Assembly: GCA_001818895.1 (NCBI GenBank)
Contig: MHLB01000063.1
Location: 1 to 8,917, forward strand
Source: Candidatus Liptonbacteria bacterium RIFCSPLOWO2_01_FULL_53_13
GTDB lineage: Bacteria > Patescibacteriota > Minisyncoccia > UBA6257 > 2-01-FULL-56-20
Direction of reading: 5' to 3'
DNA: 8,917 nucleotides
The position numbers and the translations under genes are program-made. Below the pieces are notes generated by a model that worked only from the letters and a program-made list of their open reading frames with translations, searched no databases and was not told where the DNA came from. This document shows positions 1 to 5,410 of the stretch, piece by piece (positions within the stretch are counted from its first letter, which is position 1; every line of letters starts with the position of its first letter).

Positions 1-98
1 TTATGTTGCGATACGACGCGGGAGAAATCGTGCAGCTTAAAGTGTACCGGAACGGGAAAGAAATGATGGTGACGCTCATGTTAGGGCGGCGCCCGTAG
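1..98 (+). CDS. C-terminal end of HtrA/DegP-like serine protease (PDZ domain), partial
   Basis: The reading frame is open from the left edge (first full codon at base 3) and stops with TAG at 96-98. The visible 31 residues include DAGEIVQLKVYRNGKEM followed by a short beta strand and the ending LGRRP. The pattern of hydrophobic strand, R-N/D-G-K-E turn and second strand, then a terminal LG-x-RP, is typical of the last two strands of the PDZ domain in trypsin-like HtrA/DegP proteases, which act in the cell envelope on misfolded proteins. The catalytic domain lies outside the window, so the assignment rests on this tail only. Another PDZ protein, such as a C-terminal processing or site-2 protease, cannot be excluded. 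Confidence 0.5.
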   Translation, partial: MLRYDAGEIVQLKVYRNGKEMMVTLMLGRRP

Positions 99-106
99 GC
101 GCCCGC

Positions 107-205
107 AGATGAACGCAGATATCTACGCAGATTAACGCGGGTTGATTCATCCGTGTAAATCCGCGTTCCTGATCTGCGTAAATCCGCGCCTTAAATCCGC
201 GTGAA
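107..205. repeat. Degenerate intergenic repeat cluster (ATCTGCGT / AATCCGCG words)
   Basis: Just after the protease stop the DNA is built from variants of one word in both orientations: ACGCAGAT is seen near 114-132 on the given strand, and its inverse with AATCCGCG recurs near 158-200 (ATCTGCGTAAATCCGCG). The two halves form an imperfect inverted repeat around about 145-150. Such decayed arrays are common in intergenic DNA of many environmental bacteria. No coding potential is apparent. A TCCGCC-GGA-GGCGGA palindrome follows at 209-223. Confidence 0.6.
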
Positions 206-242
206 TCTCCGCCGGAGGCGGACAGGTGCAACTGTGATGTTG

Positions 243-283
243 TCCGCAGATTTGATTGACAAGAGAAGCAAACCGATTATGCT
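243..283 (+). promoter_or_regulatory. Promoter of mini-cassette 1
   Basis: A perfect -35 box TTGACA (256-261) is followed by a 16-bp spacer and TATGCT (278-283). The bases just upstream, TCCGCAGATTTGA, match the boxes in front of cassettes 2 and 3 (TCCACAGATTTGA). Transcription would start near 290, giving a leader of about 117 nt before small ORF 1. The leader contains a perfect 6-bp hairpin, CCGCAA-CTCT-TTGCGG (357-372). Confidence 0.7.
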
Positions 284-406
284 GATAGCAGACCGTCACG
301 AGAGAGACGTTTCGCGCGCGTCTAGCTCCCCCGTGCTGCGGTGCGAGGAAGCGAAACCGCAACTCTTTGCGGCGACGGCAAAACCGGCCATGAGTGGAGG
401 TTCCGT

Positions 407-508
407 ATGAGCCGCATCCATGGCCCGACCGCGATGGTGTTCGCGATCGGACCGGCCAACAAGCAGACCGTGACGTCGGCGGCCCGCGAGGCCCACAGCG
501 CCAAGTAG
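407..508 (+). CDS. Small ORF 1 of the cassette array, 33-aa basic peptide of unknown function
   Basis: ATG at 407 is preceded by a strong Shine-Dalgarno, GGAGG (396-400), with 6 bases between, and the frame ends at TAG 506-508. Third codon positions are G or C in 31 of 33 codons, far above clpB in the same window, which argues for real and probably strong translation. The peptide is small, basic (about 4 Arg/Lys and 2 His against 1 Glu), and contains HGPTAM near residue 5 and a C-terminal SAAREAHSAK. There is no signal peptide or transmembrane segment. It sits alone between its own promoter and its own terminator. I recognise no family. The GP motif and Ala/Lys-rich tail weakly resemble small ORF 2. 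It could instead be the translated part of a regulatory RNA. Confidence 0.6.
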   Translation: MSRIHGPTAMVFAIGPANKQTVTSAAREAHSAK

Positions 509-543
509 GCAAGGGCCTGCTGCTGCGTCACTCTCGTTCGTAG

Positions 544-592
544 CCCTCGACTTGTCGCCCGTACAGGGGCAAGTCGAGGGTCGTTCTTTTTT
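544..592 (+). terminator. Intrinsic terminator of mini-cassette 1
   Basis: CCCTCGACTTG (544-554) pairs perfectly over 11 bp with CAAGTCGAGGG (570-580), followed by TCG and a T-rich tail (584-592). It closes the small ORF 1 transcript 36 nt after the stop codon. The GTCGTT sequence just before the T-run is also present at the terminator of cassette 2. Confidence 0.9.
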
Positions 593-634
593 AATGATTC
601 TCATTTTTTGATATCTTATTCCATTTTTGTGGTA

Positions 635-675
635 TCCACAGATTTGATTGACAGCAAGGAACGATTTGATATTCT
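635..675 (+). promoter_or_regulatory. Promoter of mini-cassette 2
   Basis: TCCACAGATTTGATTGACA (635-653) contains the -35 box TTGACA (648-653). A 16-bp spacer leads to TATTCT (670-675), with an extended -10 TGA before it. The same 19 bases recur exactly in front of cassette 3, and the following TTTGATATTCTTGAAA is shared too. Transcription would start near 682, giving a leader of about 112 nt with a CCGCTC-TTCGG-GAGCGG hairpin (759-775) just before the ribosome binding site. Confidence 0.75.
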
Positions 676-793
676 TGAAACTAGCACCCCACCGACCTTG
701 GTGTGACGCCCTTCGGGGAAGCCAGGGTGATGGGACTCACGGAACGTCGACGATTCAGCCGCTCTTCGGGAGCGGTGAGAAGGAGAAGACGTC

Positions 794-892
794 ATGAAGG
801 TGAACTGCGGGCCCATCCGTGGCCCCTCGCGGAGCGCGATGGAGACCACGGCGATCGCGGTGAAGCACACGGCGCTGCGGACGGCGAAGTAG
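794..892 (+). CDS. Small ORF 2 of the cassette array, 32-aa basic peptide of unknown function
   Basis: ATG at 794 follows AAGGAG (780-785) with 8 bases between; the stop is TAG 890-892. Of 32 codons, 31 end in G or C. The peptide carries CGPIRGPSRSAMETT at residues 5-19 and ends in ALRTAK; charge is about +5. The RGPS-x-SA block sits at residues 9-15, the same position as in small ORF 3, and the DNA is also conserved there (GGCCCCTCG..GAGCGCG, then GAGACCACG). No signal peptide, membrane helix or known motif is seen; a single Cys is at residue 5. A longer overlapping frame (703-1149) lacks a ribosome binding site and looks like a shadow. Function unknown; I infer a highly expressed small protein. 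Confidence 0.65.
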   Translation: MKVNCGPIRGPSRSAMETTAIAVKHTALRTAK

Positions 893-1074
893 CCCCCGAG
901 GCGACAATCCGTGGAAAAAGGACGCGGGCCTCCTTTGTAGGGCGGCACGTTGCCGCCCCTCGTGACCCCTCATGGTTTGCGCGCACCCGTTGGACCCCAC
1001 GGAGTCCGTTTTTGCCAGAGCACAATAGTCCTCCGTGCTCCGACTCCACCAGCGAAGACCGCGTAGGCCGCTCC
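893..1074 (+). other. Structured ~180-nt 3' untranslated region of cassette 2
   Basis: No further ORF with a ribosome binding site is seen between the small ORF 2 stop and the terminator. The segment holds a perfect hairpin GGGCGGCA-CGT-TGCCGCCC (940-958) and a weaker GAGCAC...GTGCTC pair (1018-1040). This makes the cassette 2 transcript about 445 nt, longer than those of cassettes 1 and 3 (about 300 nt each). The hairpin may be an inserted REP-like palindrome. Confidence 0.45.
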
Positions 1075-1126
1075 CTGGTCCTGCTTGTTGTCTCGCGACA
1101 AGCGAGCAGGATCAGGTCGTTTTTTT
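1075..1126 (+). terminator. Intrinsic terminator of mini-cassette 2
   Basis: CTGGTCCTGCTTGT (1075-1088) pairs with GCGAGCAGGATCAG (1102-1115) using three G-T wobbles. It is capped by TGTC-TCGC-GACA (1089-1100) and followed by GTCG and seven Ts (1120-1126). This is a very stable intrinsic terminator. Confidence 0.9.
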
Positions 1127-1163
1127 ATAGAACTCTTGCCTGCGGATAGTGAAGATTTTTTCG

Positions 1164-1189
1164 TCCCATTCCGAAACGATGGGATTTTT
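1164..1189 (+). terminator. Possible second terminator-like hairpin between cassettes 2 and 3
   Basis: TCCCAT (1164-1169) pairs with ATGGGA (1179-1184) around a 9-base loop, followed by five Ts. It may back up the cassette 2 terminator or be a remnant of a lost cassette. Two direct copies of CACATGCC follow at 1203-1210 and 1217-1224, before the promoter of cassette 3. Confidence 0.4.
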
Positions 1190-1230
1190 GTTGCAATTTT
1201 GTCACATGCCATTTGCCACATGCCGACCTA

Positions 1231-1271
1231 TCCACAGATTTGATTGACAACAGAGAGCAATTTGATATTCT
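1231..1271 (+). promoter_or_regulatory. Promoter of mini-cassette 3
   Basis: The 19-base block TCCACAGATTTGATTGACA (1231-1249), identical to that of cassette 2, ends in the -35 box TTGACA (1244-1249). A 16-bp spacer leads to TATTCT (1266-1271), with TGA directly before it. Expected start is near 1278, leaving a 68-nt leader. The leader carries a hairpin built from CCGGACCA and TGGTCTGG (about 1311-1328), just before the ribosome binding site. Confidence 0.75.
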
Positions 1272-1345
1272 TGAAATTAGCCGTGGCATGGGAAACCATG
1301 TCGCGGAACCCCGGACCATGTGGTCTGGGAGAATAGGAGACTGTC

Positions 1346-1453
1346 ATGAAGCACAGCCCCTGGTTCGCCCGCGGCCCCTCGATGAGCGCGGAGACCACGA
1401 AGAAGCGCGTCAGCTCGGGCGCCGTGTCGCCGCCGTCGGCCATCACCGGCTGA
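1346..1453 (+). CDS. Small ORF 3 of the cassette array, 35-aa basic peptide of unknown function
   Basis: ATG at 1346 follows AGGAG (1335-1339) with 6 bases between; the stop is TGA 1451-1453. All 35 codons end in G or C. The peptide begins MKHSPWFARGPSMSAETTKK and continues with a Ser/Pro/Ala-rich tail. RGPS at residues 9-12 and SA at 14-15 align with small ORF 2 without gaps, and ETT follows in both. Net charge is about +4; there is no hydrophobic segment. A 131-codon frame overlapping this ORF (1213-1608) would translate through the promoter and terminator and is judged a shadow. Function unknown; paralogue of small ORF 2. Confidence 0.65.
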   Translation: MKHSPWFARGPSMSAETTKKRVSSGAVSPPSAITG

Positions 1454-1516
1454 TCTGCCCGGCGAAGTCGTTCCCTGACCGAACCATGGAGAAGTCCGGT
1501 CGGTTGTATCCTCTCC

Positions 1517-1572
1517 CCTCGGTTCGCCAAGCTGTGTCGCATCACAGCAAGGCGGACCGAGGACCCATTTTT
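1517..1572 (+). terminator. Intrinsic terminator of mini-cassette 3
   Basis: CCTCGGTTCGCC (1517-1528) pairs with GGCGGACCGAGG (1551-1562) over 12 bp with one wobble. A symmetric AA/AA internal loop is followed by GCTGTG (1531-1536) pairing with CACAGC (1543-1548). The T-run is at 1568-1572 after ACCCA, so the tail is less tight than in the other two. Confidence 0.8.
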
Positions 1573-1645
1573 CAGTTTCCCAAGGAATGCCCGCAGAGGC
1601 GTTTTTAATTTTTCACTCTAGAGCATGTTCAGAAACCCCGCATAT

Positions 1646-1718
1646 GTCATCCCCGCGTAGGCGGGGATCCAGGAAATCCTGACGGGAATCTAGATTCCCG
1701 CCTCCGCGGGAATGACAC
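1646..1718. repeat. REP-like inverted pair (GTCATYCCCGC ... GCGGGAATGAC)
   Basis: Two inverted copies of a short palindromic element face each other: ATCCCCGC-GTAG-GCGGGGAT (1649-1668) and ATTCCCGC-CTCC-GCGGGAAT (1694-1713), bounded by GTCAT (1646) and ATGAC (1712-1716). Between them lies an 18-bp perfect palindrome, CGGGAATCTAGATTCCCG (1683-1700). GTCATTCCCGC-type elements occur widely as dispersed intergenic repeats in unrelated bacteria. A third related copy lies at 1900-1957. Confidence 0.8.
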
Positions 1719-1741
1719 TTTTAAAACAGCGCTTTTTTCAT

Positions 1742-1796
1742 TTGACAAACCGCGCGCAAGGACATATATTGGCAGTCACCGGTTGAGATTGCCAAT
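1742..1796 (+). promoter_or_regulatory. Distal promoter P1 of clpB with operator-like inverted repeat
   Basis: TTGACA (1742-1747), a 17-bp spacer and TATATT (1765-1770) form a near-consensus housekeeping promoter. Overlapping its -10 end and start site is an inverted repeat, ATTGGCA (1768-1774) and TGCCAAT (1790-1796), with a 15-base gap, positioned to act as an operator. It does not match CIRCE, the HspR HAIR element or the CtsR box as I know them. Confidence 0.6.
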
Positions 1797-1846
1797 CGCA
1801 TATTTCACTCCTGATTTTCCGGCATATTTCCGAACAATGATATTTT

Positions 1847-1892
1847 TGCTATAATGGACTTGTTGGCAGATAGCTATGAGGATTTAGCTATC
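1847..1892 (+). promoter_or_regulatory. Proximal promoter P2 of clpB with start-site inverted repeat
   Basis: An extended -10, TGC-TATAAT (1847-1855), lacks a clear -35 box. The expected start near 1862 lies just before a perfect 8-bp inverted repeat, GATAGCTA (869-876 within the 1800s, that is 1869-1876) and TAGCTATC (1885-1892). TTTAGC-TATC-GCTAAA (1883-1898) overlaps this hairpin and cannot form at the same time, so the leader of clpB may switch between two folds. Confidence 0.55.
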
Positions 1893-1899
1893 GCTAAAA

Positions 1900-1988
1900 C
1901 TGGATTCCCGCCTTCTCGCCTCGCCTTCGCTCCGGCGTAGCGGGCGCGGGAATGACACATAGAAACTGTGCGGGAATGACACAAAGAA
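1900..1988. repeat. REP-like element plus 24-bp tandem duplication abutting the clpB start
   Basis: CTGGATTCCCGCC begins a third copy of the REP-like element, ending in GCGCGGGAATGACAC. Its tail is then repeated: GCGGGAATGACACATAGAA (1946-1964) and GCGGGAATGACACAAAGAA (1970-1988), a 24-base period. The second copy ends three bases before the clpB ATG, so repeat DNA forms the whole translation-initiation region and no Shine-Dalgarno is visible. Confidence 0.75.
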
Positions 1989-1991
1989 CAA

Positions 1992-4673
1992 ATGCCCAAC
2001 GGATTCCACAGATTTACCGTAAAAGCGCAGGAGGCGCTCCAGAACGCACAAGAGATTGCCGCGCAAAAGAGCCACGGCGAGCTTAAAGCCGCACATCTTC
2101 TCTCCGCATTGATTCACGACCAGCAGTCGCTCGTGCAGCCGCTTTTGCTCCGGAGCGGCATCAATCTGGAAAAACTGCACGACGAAATCGAGCGGAACAT
2201 TGAAACCATTCCGAAGATCGTGTCGGGCGGAAATGTGAGCCAGCTTTATCTTTCACAGGAGTTGATGAAAGTGCTTGATAATGCGGCGAAGATTGCGAGC
2301 CAGCAAAAAGACGAATTTATTTCCTGCGAACACCTTCTGCTTTCCATTCTTGAAATCCCGTCGTCCGCGCACGACATTCTGGCGCAATTCGGCGTGCGGC
2401 GCGACGCGGCGATCCGCGTGCTCGCCCAGCTCCGCGGCTCGGTGCGCATCACCGACGAAACGCCCGAGAGCAAGTTCCAAGTGCTTGAGAAGTACGCCAT
2501 CAACATAACGGAAAAGGCGAAAGCGGGGGAGCTTGACCCCGTGATAGGGCGGGAAGATGAATTACGGCGCGTCATCCAGATTCTTTCGCGGAGGACAAAG
2601 AATAATCCGGTGCTTATCGGCGAGCCTGGCGTGGGAAAAACCGCCATCGTGGAAGGACTCGCCCAGCGCATCGTCTCGGGCGACATTCCCGAGACCTTGA
2701 AGGGCAAGCAGGTGATTATGCTTGACCTGGGCTCGCTTATCGCCGGCACGAAGTTCCGCGGGGAATTTGAAGACCGCCTCAAGGCGTTTATGAAAGAGAT
2801 CAAGAACGCGAGCGGAAACCTCATTCTCTTTATTGACGAGATCCATACGATCGTGGGCGCGGGCGCCGCGGAAGGCGCGGTGGATGCGTCAAACCTCTTG
2901 AAGCCCGCACTTGCGCGGGGCGAGCTCCACGCTATCGGCGCGACCACGATACGCGAATATCAAAAGTATATTGAAAAAGATGCGGCGCTTGAACGGCGGT
3001 TCCAGCCGGTCGTAGTGGAGGAACCCACCATTGACGACTCCATCGCGATCCTCCGTGGGCTCAAGGAGAAATATGAGATCCATCACGGGCTCCGTATCTC
3101 GGACGAAGCGATCGTGGAAGCGGTGAATCTCTCCGCGCGTTATATCACCGACCGGTTCTTGCCCGACAAGGCGGTTGATTTGATTGACGAAGCGGCGGCG
3201 GCGCGGCGGCTGGAATCGGAAAGCCTGCCCAAAGAGCTGAACCGCGCGCGGAAGGAGATCACAAAACTGGAAGTGGAGAAACAAGCATTGCTTGCGGAAC
3301 AGAAAGAGCACACCGCGCCGCGCCTTAAAGAGATTGATGCGGCGCTCACGAAACTCAAAGAAGAGAACGAGGAGCTTTCGGCGCGGTGGCACACCGAAAA
3401 AATGAAGTTCGGCACGCTTCACGAATTGCGCCAAAAAACAGAGAACCTCAAGCGCGAGGTTGAAGTGGCGGAACGGGACGGCAATCTTGAGCGCGTGGCG
3501 CAAATCGTCTATGGCGAGCTCCCGCAGGCGCAGAAGGATTTTGATGCGTATGAGAAAAAGCATTTCTCCGCCAAAGGCGGATCCGCCTCGGGCGGAGGTG
3601 GAGGTGGCAAGAAAGGTAAGCGCGCGGACGCCGAGCCGAGATTCTTGAAAGAATCGGTGGATAAGGAAGACGTGGCGGCAATCGTGGCAACGTGGACGGG
3701 TATTCCGCTCCAGAGGATGCTTGAATCCGACAGCGAGAAGCTTATAAAGATAGAAGAGGCGCTGGGGAAGCGCGTGGTGGCGCAGGAAGAGGCGATTCAG
3801 GCGGTCGCGCGGGCGCTCCGGAGGGCGCGCGCGGGGCTTTCGGACCCGAATAAGCCGCTCGGCTCGTTCATGTTCCTGGGTCCCACGGGAGTCGGAAAAA
3901 CCGAACTTGCGCGGGCGCTTGCGGAATTCATGTTCAATGACGAAAAGGCGCTCGTGCAGATCGACATGTCGGAATATATGGAGCGCCATGCGACCGCGCG
4001 CCTCATCGGGTCCCCGCCCGGCTATGTGGGCTACGACGAAGGGGGACAGCTTACGGAAACCATTCGGCACCGGCCGTACAGCCTGATCCTTTTTGATGAA
4101 ATAGAAAAAGCGCACCCGGAAGTGTTCAATCTGCTTCTGCAGATATTGGACAACGGGCGGCTCACGGACGGGAAAGGCAAAATGGTGAATTTCAAGAACG
4201 CCATCATTATTATGACCTCGAACGTGGGAAGCCAGTATATGAAAGCGATGTCCCACATCGGATTTGCGGGAGGCGAAGATGGAGGGCGCGCGGAAGAAGA
4301 AGAGAACTACCGCGGGAAGATCATGGAAGCGCTGCGCAAAAGCTTCCGCCCGGAATTCCTGAACCGCGTAGACGATATTATGGTGTTCCATCCGCTCCGG
4401 CCGAAGGATATAGAGAAAATCGTGGACATTCAACTCGGACTCATAGAAAAACGGCTTGCGGAACACCGGATCACGCTCGCGATAGACGCGGCGGCGCGCA
4501 AACATCTTGCCACGCAAGGATTTGACCCCGAATTCGGCGCACGGCCCCTGAAGCGCCTCATGCAAAAGTTGATTTTAGATGCGCTCGCCGACAGGATTAT
4601 CCGCGGCGAGCTTAAAGACGGTGGAAAAGTTAAGGTCAATTACAAATCAGATTCATTGGTCTTTACTACTTAG
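1992..4673 (+). CDS. clpB: ATP-dependent chaperone ClpB (Hsp100 disaggregase)
   Basis: At 893 aa this is a normal-length ClpB, the cytoplasmic AAA+ hexamer that threads aggregated proteins with DnaK help. Domains in order: Clp N domain (about 1-150); NBD1 with Walker A GEPGVGKT (210-217), pore loop GTKFRGEFE (252-260, Phe where Tyr is usual), Walker B LILFIDE (277-283) and Arg finger ERRF (334-337); a full coiled-coil M domain (about 405-525), which separates ClpB from ClpC and ClpA; NBD2 with GPTGVGKT (630-637), pore loop PPGYVG (675-680), Walker B LILFDE (698-703) and sensor 2 GARPLKR (849-855). The start is chosen because [16 protein letters not shown] matches the ClpB N terminus. Two oddities: a Gly/Ser/Lys insert at 526-548 encoded by palindromic repeat DNA, and IGF at 756-758 in a loop longer than in E. 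coli ClpB. Heat-shock control is likely but unproven here. Confidence 0.95.
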   Translation: MPNGFHRFTVKAQEALQNAQEIAAQKSHGELKAAHLLSALIHDQQSLVQPLLLRSGINLEKLHDEIERNIETIPKIVSGGNVSQLYLSQELMKVLDNAAKIASQQKDEFISCEHLLLSILEIPSSAHDILAQFGVRRDAAIRVLAQLRGSVRITDETPESKFQVLEKYAINITEKAKAGELDPVIGREDELRRVIQILSRRTKNNPVLIGEPGVGKTAIVEGLAQRIVSGDIPETLKGKQVIMLDLGSLIAGTKFRGEFEDRLKAFMKEIKNASGNLILFIDEIHTIVGAGAAEGAVDASNLLKPALARGELHAIGATTIREYQKYIEKDAALERRFQPVVVEEPTIDDSIAILRGLKEKYEIHHGLRISDEAIVEAVNLSARYITDRFLPDKAVDLIDEAAAARRLESESLPKELNRARKEITKLEVEKQALLAEQKEHTAPRLKEIDAALTKLKEENEELSARWHTEKMKFGTLHELRQKTENLKREVEVAERDGNLERVAQIVYGELPQAQKDFDAYEKKHFSAKGGSASGGGGGGKKGKRADAEPRFLKESVDKEDVAAIVATWTGIPLQRMLESDSEKLIKIEEALGKRVVAQEEAIQAVARALRRARAGLSDPNKPLGSFMFLGPTGVGKTELARALAEFMFNDEKALVQIDMSEYMERHATARLIGSPPGYVGYDEGGQLTETIRHRPYSLILFDEIEKAHPEVFNLLLQILDNGRLTDGKGKMVNFKNAIIIMTSNVGSQYMKAMSHIGFAGGEDGGRAEEEENYRGKIMEALRKSFRPEFLNRVDDIMVFHPLRPKDIEKIVDIQLGLIEKRLAEHRITLAIDAAARKHLATQGFDPEFGARPLKRLMQKLILDALADRIIRGELKDGGKVKVNYKSDSLVFTT
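3570..3600. repeat. Palindromic repeat inside clpB encoding a Gly/Ser linker
   Basis: Two adjacent hairpin words, TCCGCCAAAGGCGGA and TCCGCCTCGGGCGGA, lie in frame within clpB and are followed by a GGTGGAGGTGG run. The same TCCGCC-NNN-GGCGGA word occurs between genes at 209-223. In clpB it encodes [10 protein letters not shown] at the end of the M domain, where E. coli ClpB has no such stretch. Confidence 0.65.
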
Positions 4674-5337
4674 AGCGTTCGCATTCGCCCTCCTCTGGAG
4701 GGTACTGCCCTCCGTGCTCTTTGTACTCGCGGGAACAGGCCTCTACCTTATCCCCCTGTTCCAGCCGCGCCGCATGGGAGTTCCTTTCCTTTTTGCGCTC
4801 GCGTCGGGACTTTTTATGCCGCAGGGGATATTGGGGATGGTTTTTCTCGCGCTTATCTTTTTCCTTATCTTGGGGATCAAAGATCTGGCGTTCGTGGACC
4901 GCGGGATGGCGTACGAAACGCTCGTGTTCACCATTCTTACCGCGCTTGCGGTTTCACTGTTCTTCCACGCGCCCAACATGGAACATGCGGGAATATTTTT
5001 CGCGCTTGGCGCGGGAGCGCTCTTCGTTTTTTTCCTTCTCCGCGGGTTTATTGCGCACGAAGCAACGGAGCACGCTTCCGGAGAGGAATCCCGCCGTGCG
5101 GTTATCGCTTGCGGGGCGGCGGCGCTTGTCGTGTGGCAGGTTTCCGCGGCAGCGCTTATTCTGCCCATGAACTATTTTTTGCAATCGGCGCTTGTGATCG
5201 CGAGCGCCATAGCGGCCGTTGAAGCCATGCGGGACCATGTGTTGGGCGCATTGCACCGGAAAGGGGTGGTGGCATACGGAGGGGCGTGGCTTGCGATAAC
5301 CGCGATAACACTCCTCGCAAATTCGTGGCACGTGTAG
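4621..5337 (+). CDS. Polytopic membrane protein, family not recognised
   Basis: The protein is strongly hydrophobic, with about seven or eight predicted membrane segments. They include [18 protein letters not shown] near the N terminus, ILGMVFLALIFFLILGI, YETLVFTILTALAVSLFF, HAGIFFALGAGALFVFFLL, RAVIACGAAALVVWQVSAA and a last helix ending in NSWHV. There are few conserved-looking polar residues, so I cannot propose a transporter or enzyme role. The start is uncertain: GTG 4621 overlaps clpB by 53 nt and gives 238 aa. ATG 4579 would give 252 aa, and GTG 4696 would lose the first half-helix. No clear Shine-Dalgarno distinguishes them. The overlap suggests co-transcription and translational coupling with clpB. 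Its position before two pilin-like genes may be coincidental. Confidence 0.75.
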   Translation: MEKLRSITNQIHWSLLLRAFAFALLWRVLPSVLFVLAGTGLYLIPLFQPRRMGVPFLFALASGLFMPQGILGMVFLALIFFLILGIKDLAFVDRGMAYETLVFTILTALAVSLFFHAPNMEHAGIFFALGAGALFVFFLLRGFIAHEATEHASGEESRRAVIACGAAALVVWQVSAAALILPMNYFLQSALVIASAIAAVEAMRDHVLGALHRKGVVAYGGAWLAITAITLLANSWHV

Positions 5338-5394
5338 ATTCGGGATGCGGGAAGGCAAAAAGCAGACCATAAGAAAGCGGAGTATTGCCATATT

Positions 5395-5403
5395 TGATAT
5401 AAT
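5395..5403 (+). promoter_or_regulatory. Extended -10 promoter of the prepilin gene
   Basis: TGA-TATAAT (5395-5403) is a consensus extended -10 with no good -35 box at the expected distance. Transcription would begin at about 5410-5411, exactly at the ATG chosen for the prepilin, giving a leaderless messenger. Confidence 0.6.
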
Positions 5404-5410
5404 GAACCAC

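Noticed and set aside
407..508. tmRNA or type I toxin as identity of the mini-cassettes
   Set aside because: There is no tRNA-like end or ALAA-type tag, and the peptides are basic and hydrophilic, without the membrane helix of type I toxins.
703..1149. 148-codon frame across cassette 2
   Set aside because: It runs from inside the leader through the terminator, is Arg-rich low-complexity, and competes with small ORF 2, which has the ribosome binding site and the GC3 bias.
243..1271. CRISPR array or integron cassette array as an explanation of the three repeats
   Set aside because: The repeats are about 400-600 bp apart with promoters and terminators between; no regular short spacers, attC-like sites or integrase are seen.
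1213..1608. 131-codon frame across cassette 3
   Set aside because: It would start upstream of the promoter and read through the -35/-10 boxes and the terminator; small ORF 3 explains the same bases better.
1617..1645. GAGCATGTTCAGAAAC as an insertion-sequence end
   Set aside because: It resembles some IS termini, but no partner inverted repeat or transposase frame is found nearby.
1883..1898. TTTAGC-TATC-GCTAAA as a CIRCE (HrcA) operator
   Set aside because: Only the outer TTAGC/GCTAA bases agree; the inner ACTC/GAGT bases and the 9-base spacer of CIRCE are missing.
2889..4565. Long antisense open frame of 558 codons within clpB
   Set aside because: It mirrors the clpB coding strand, has no ribosome binding site or recognisable domain, and its Arg/His/Phe-rich content is that of a reverse-strand shadow of a codon-biased gene.
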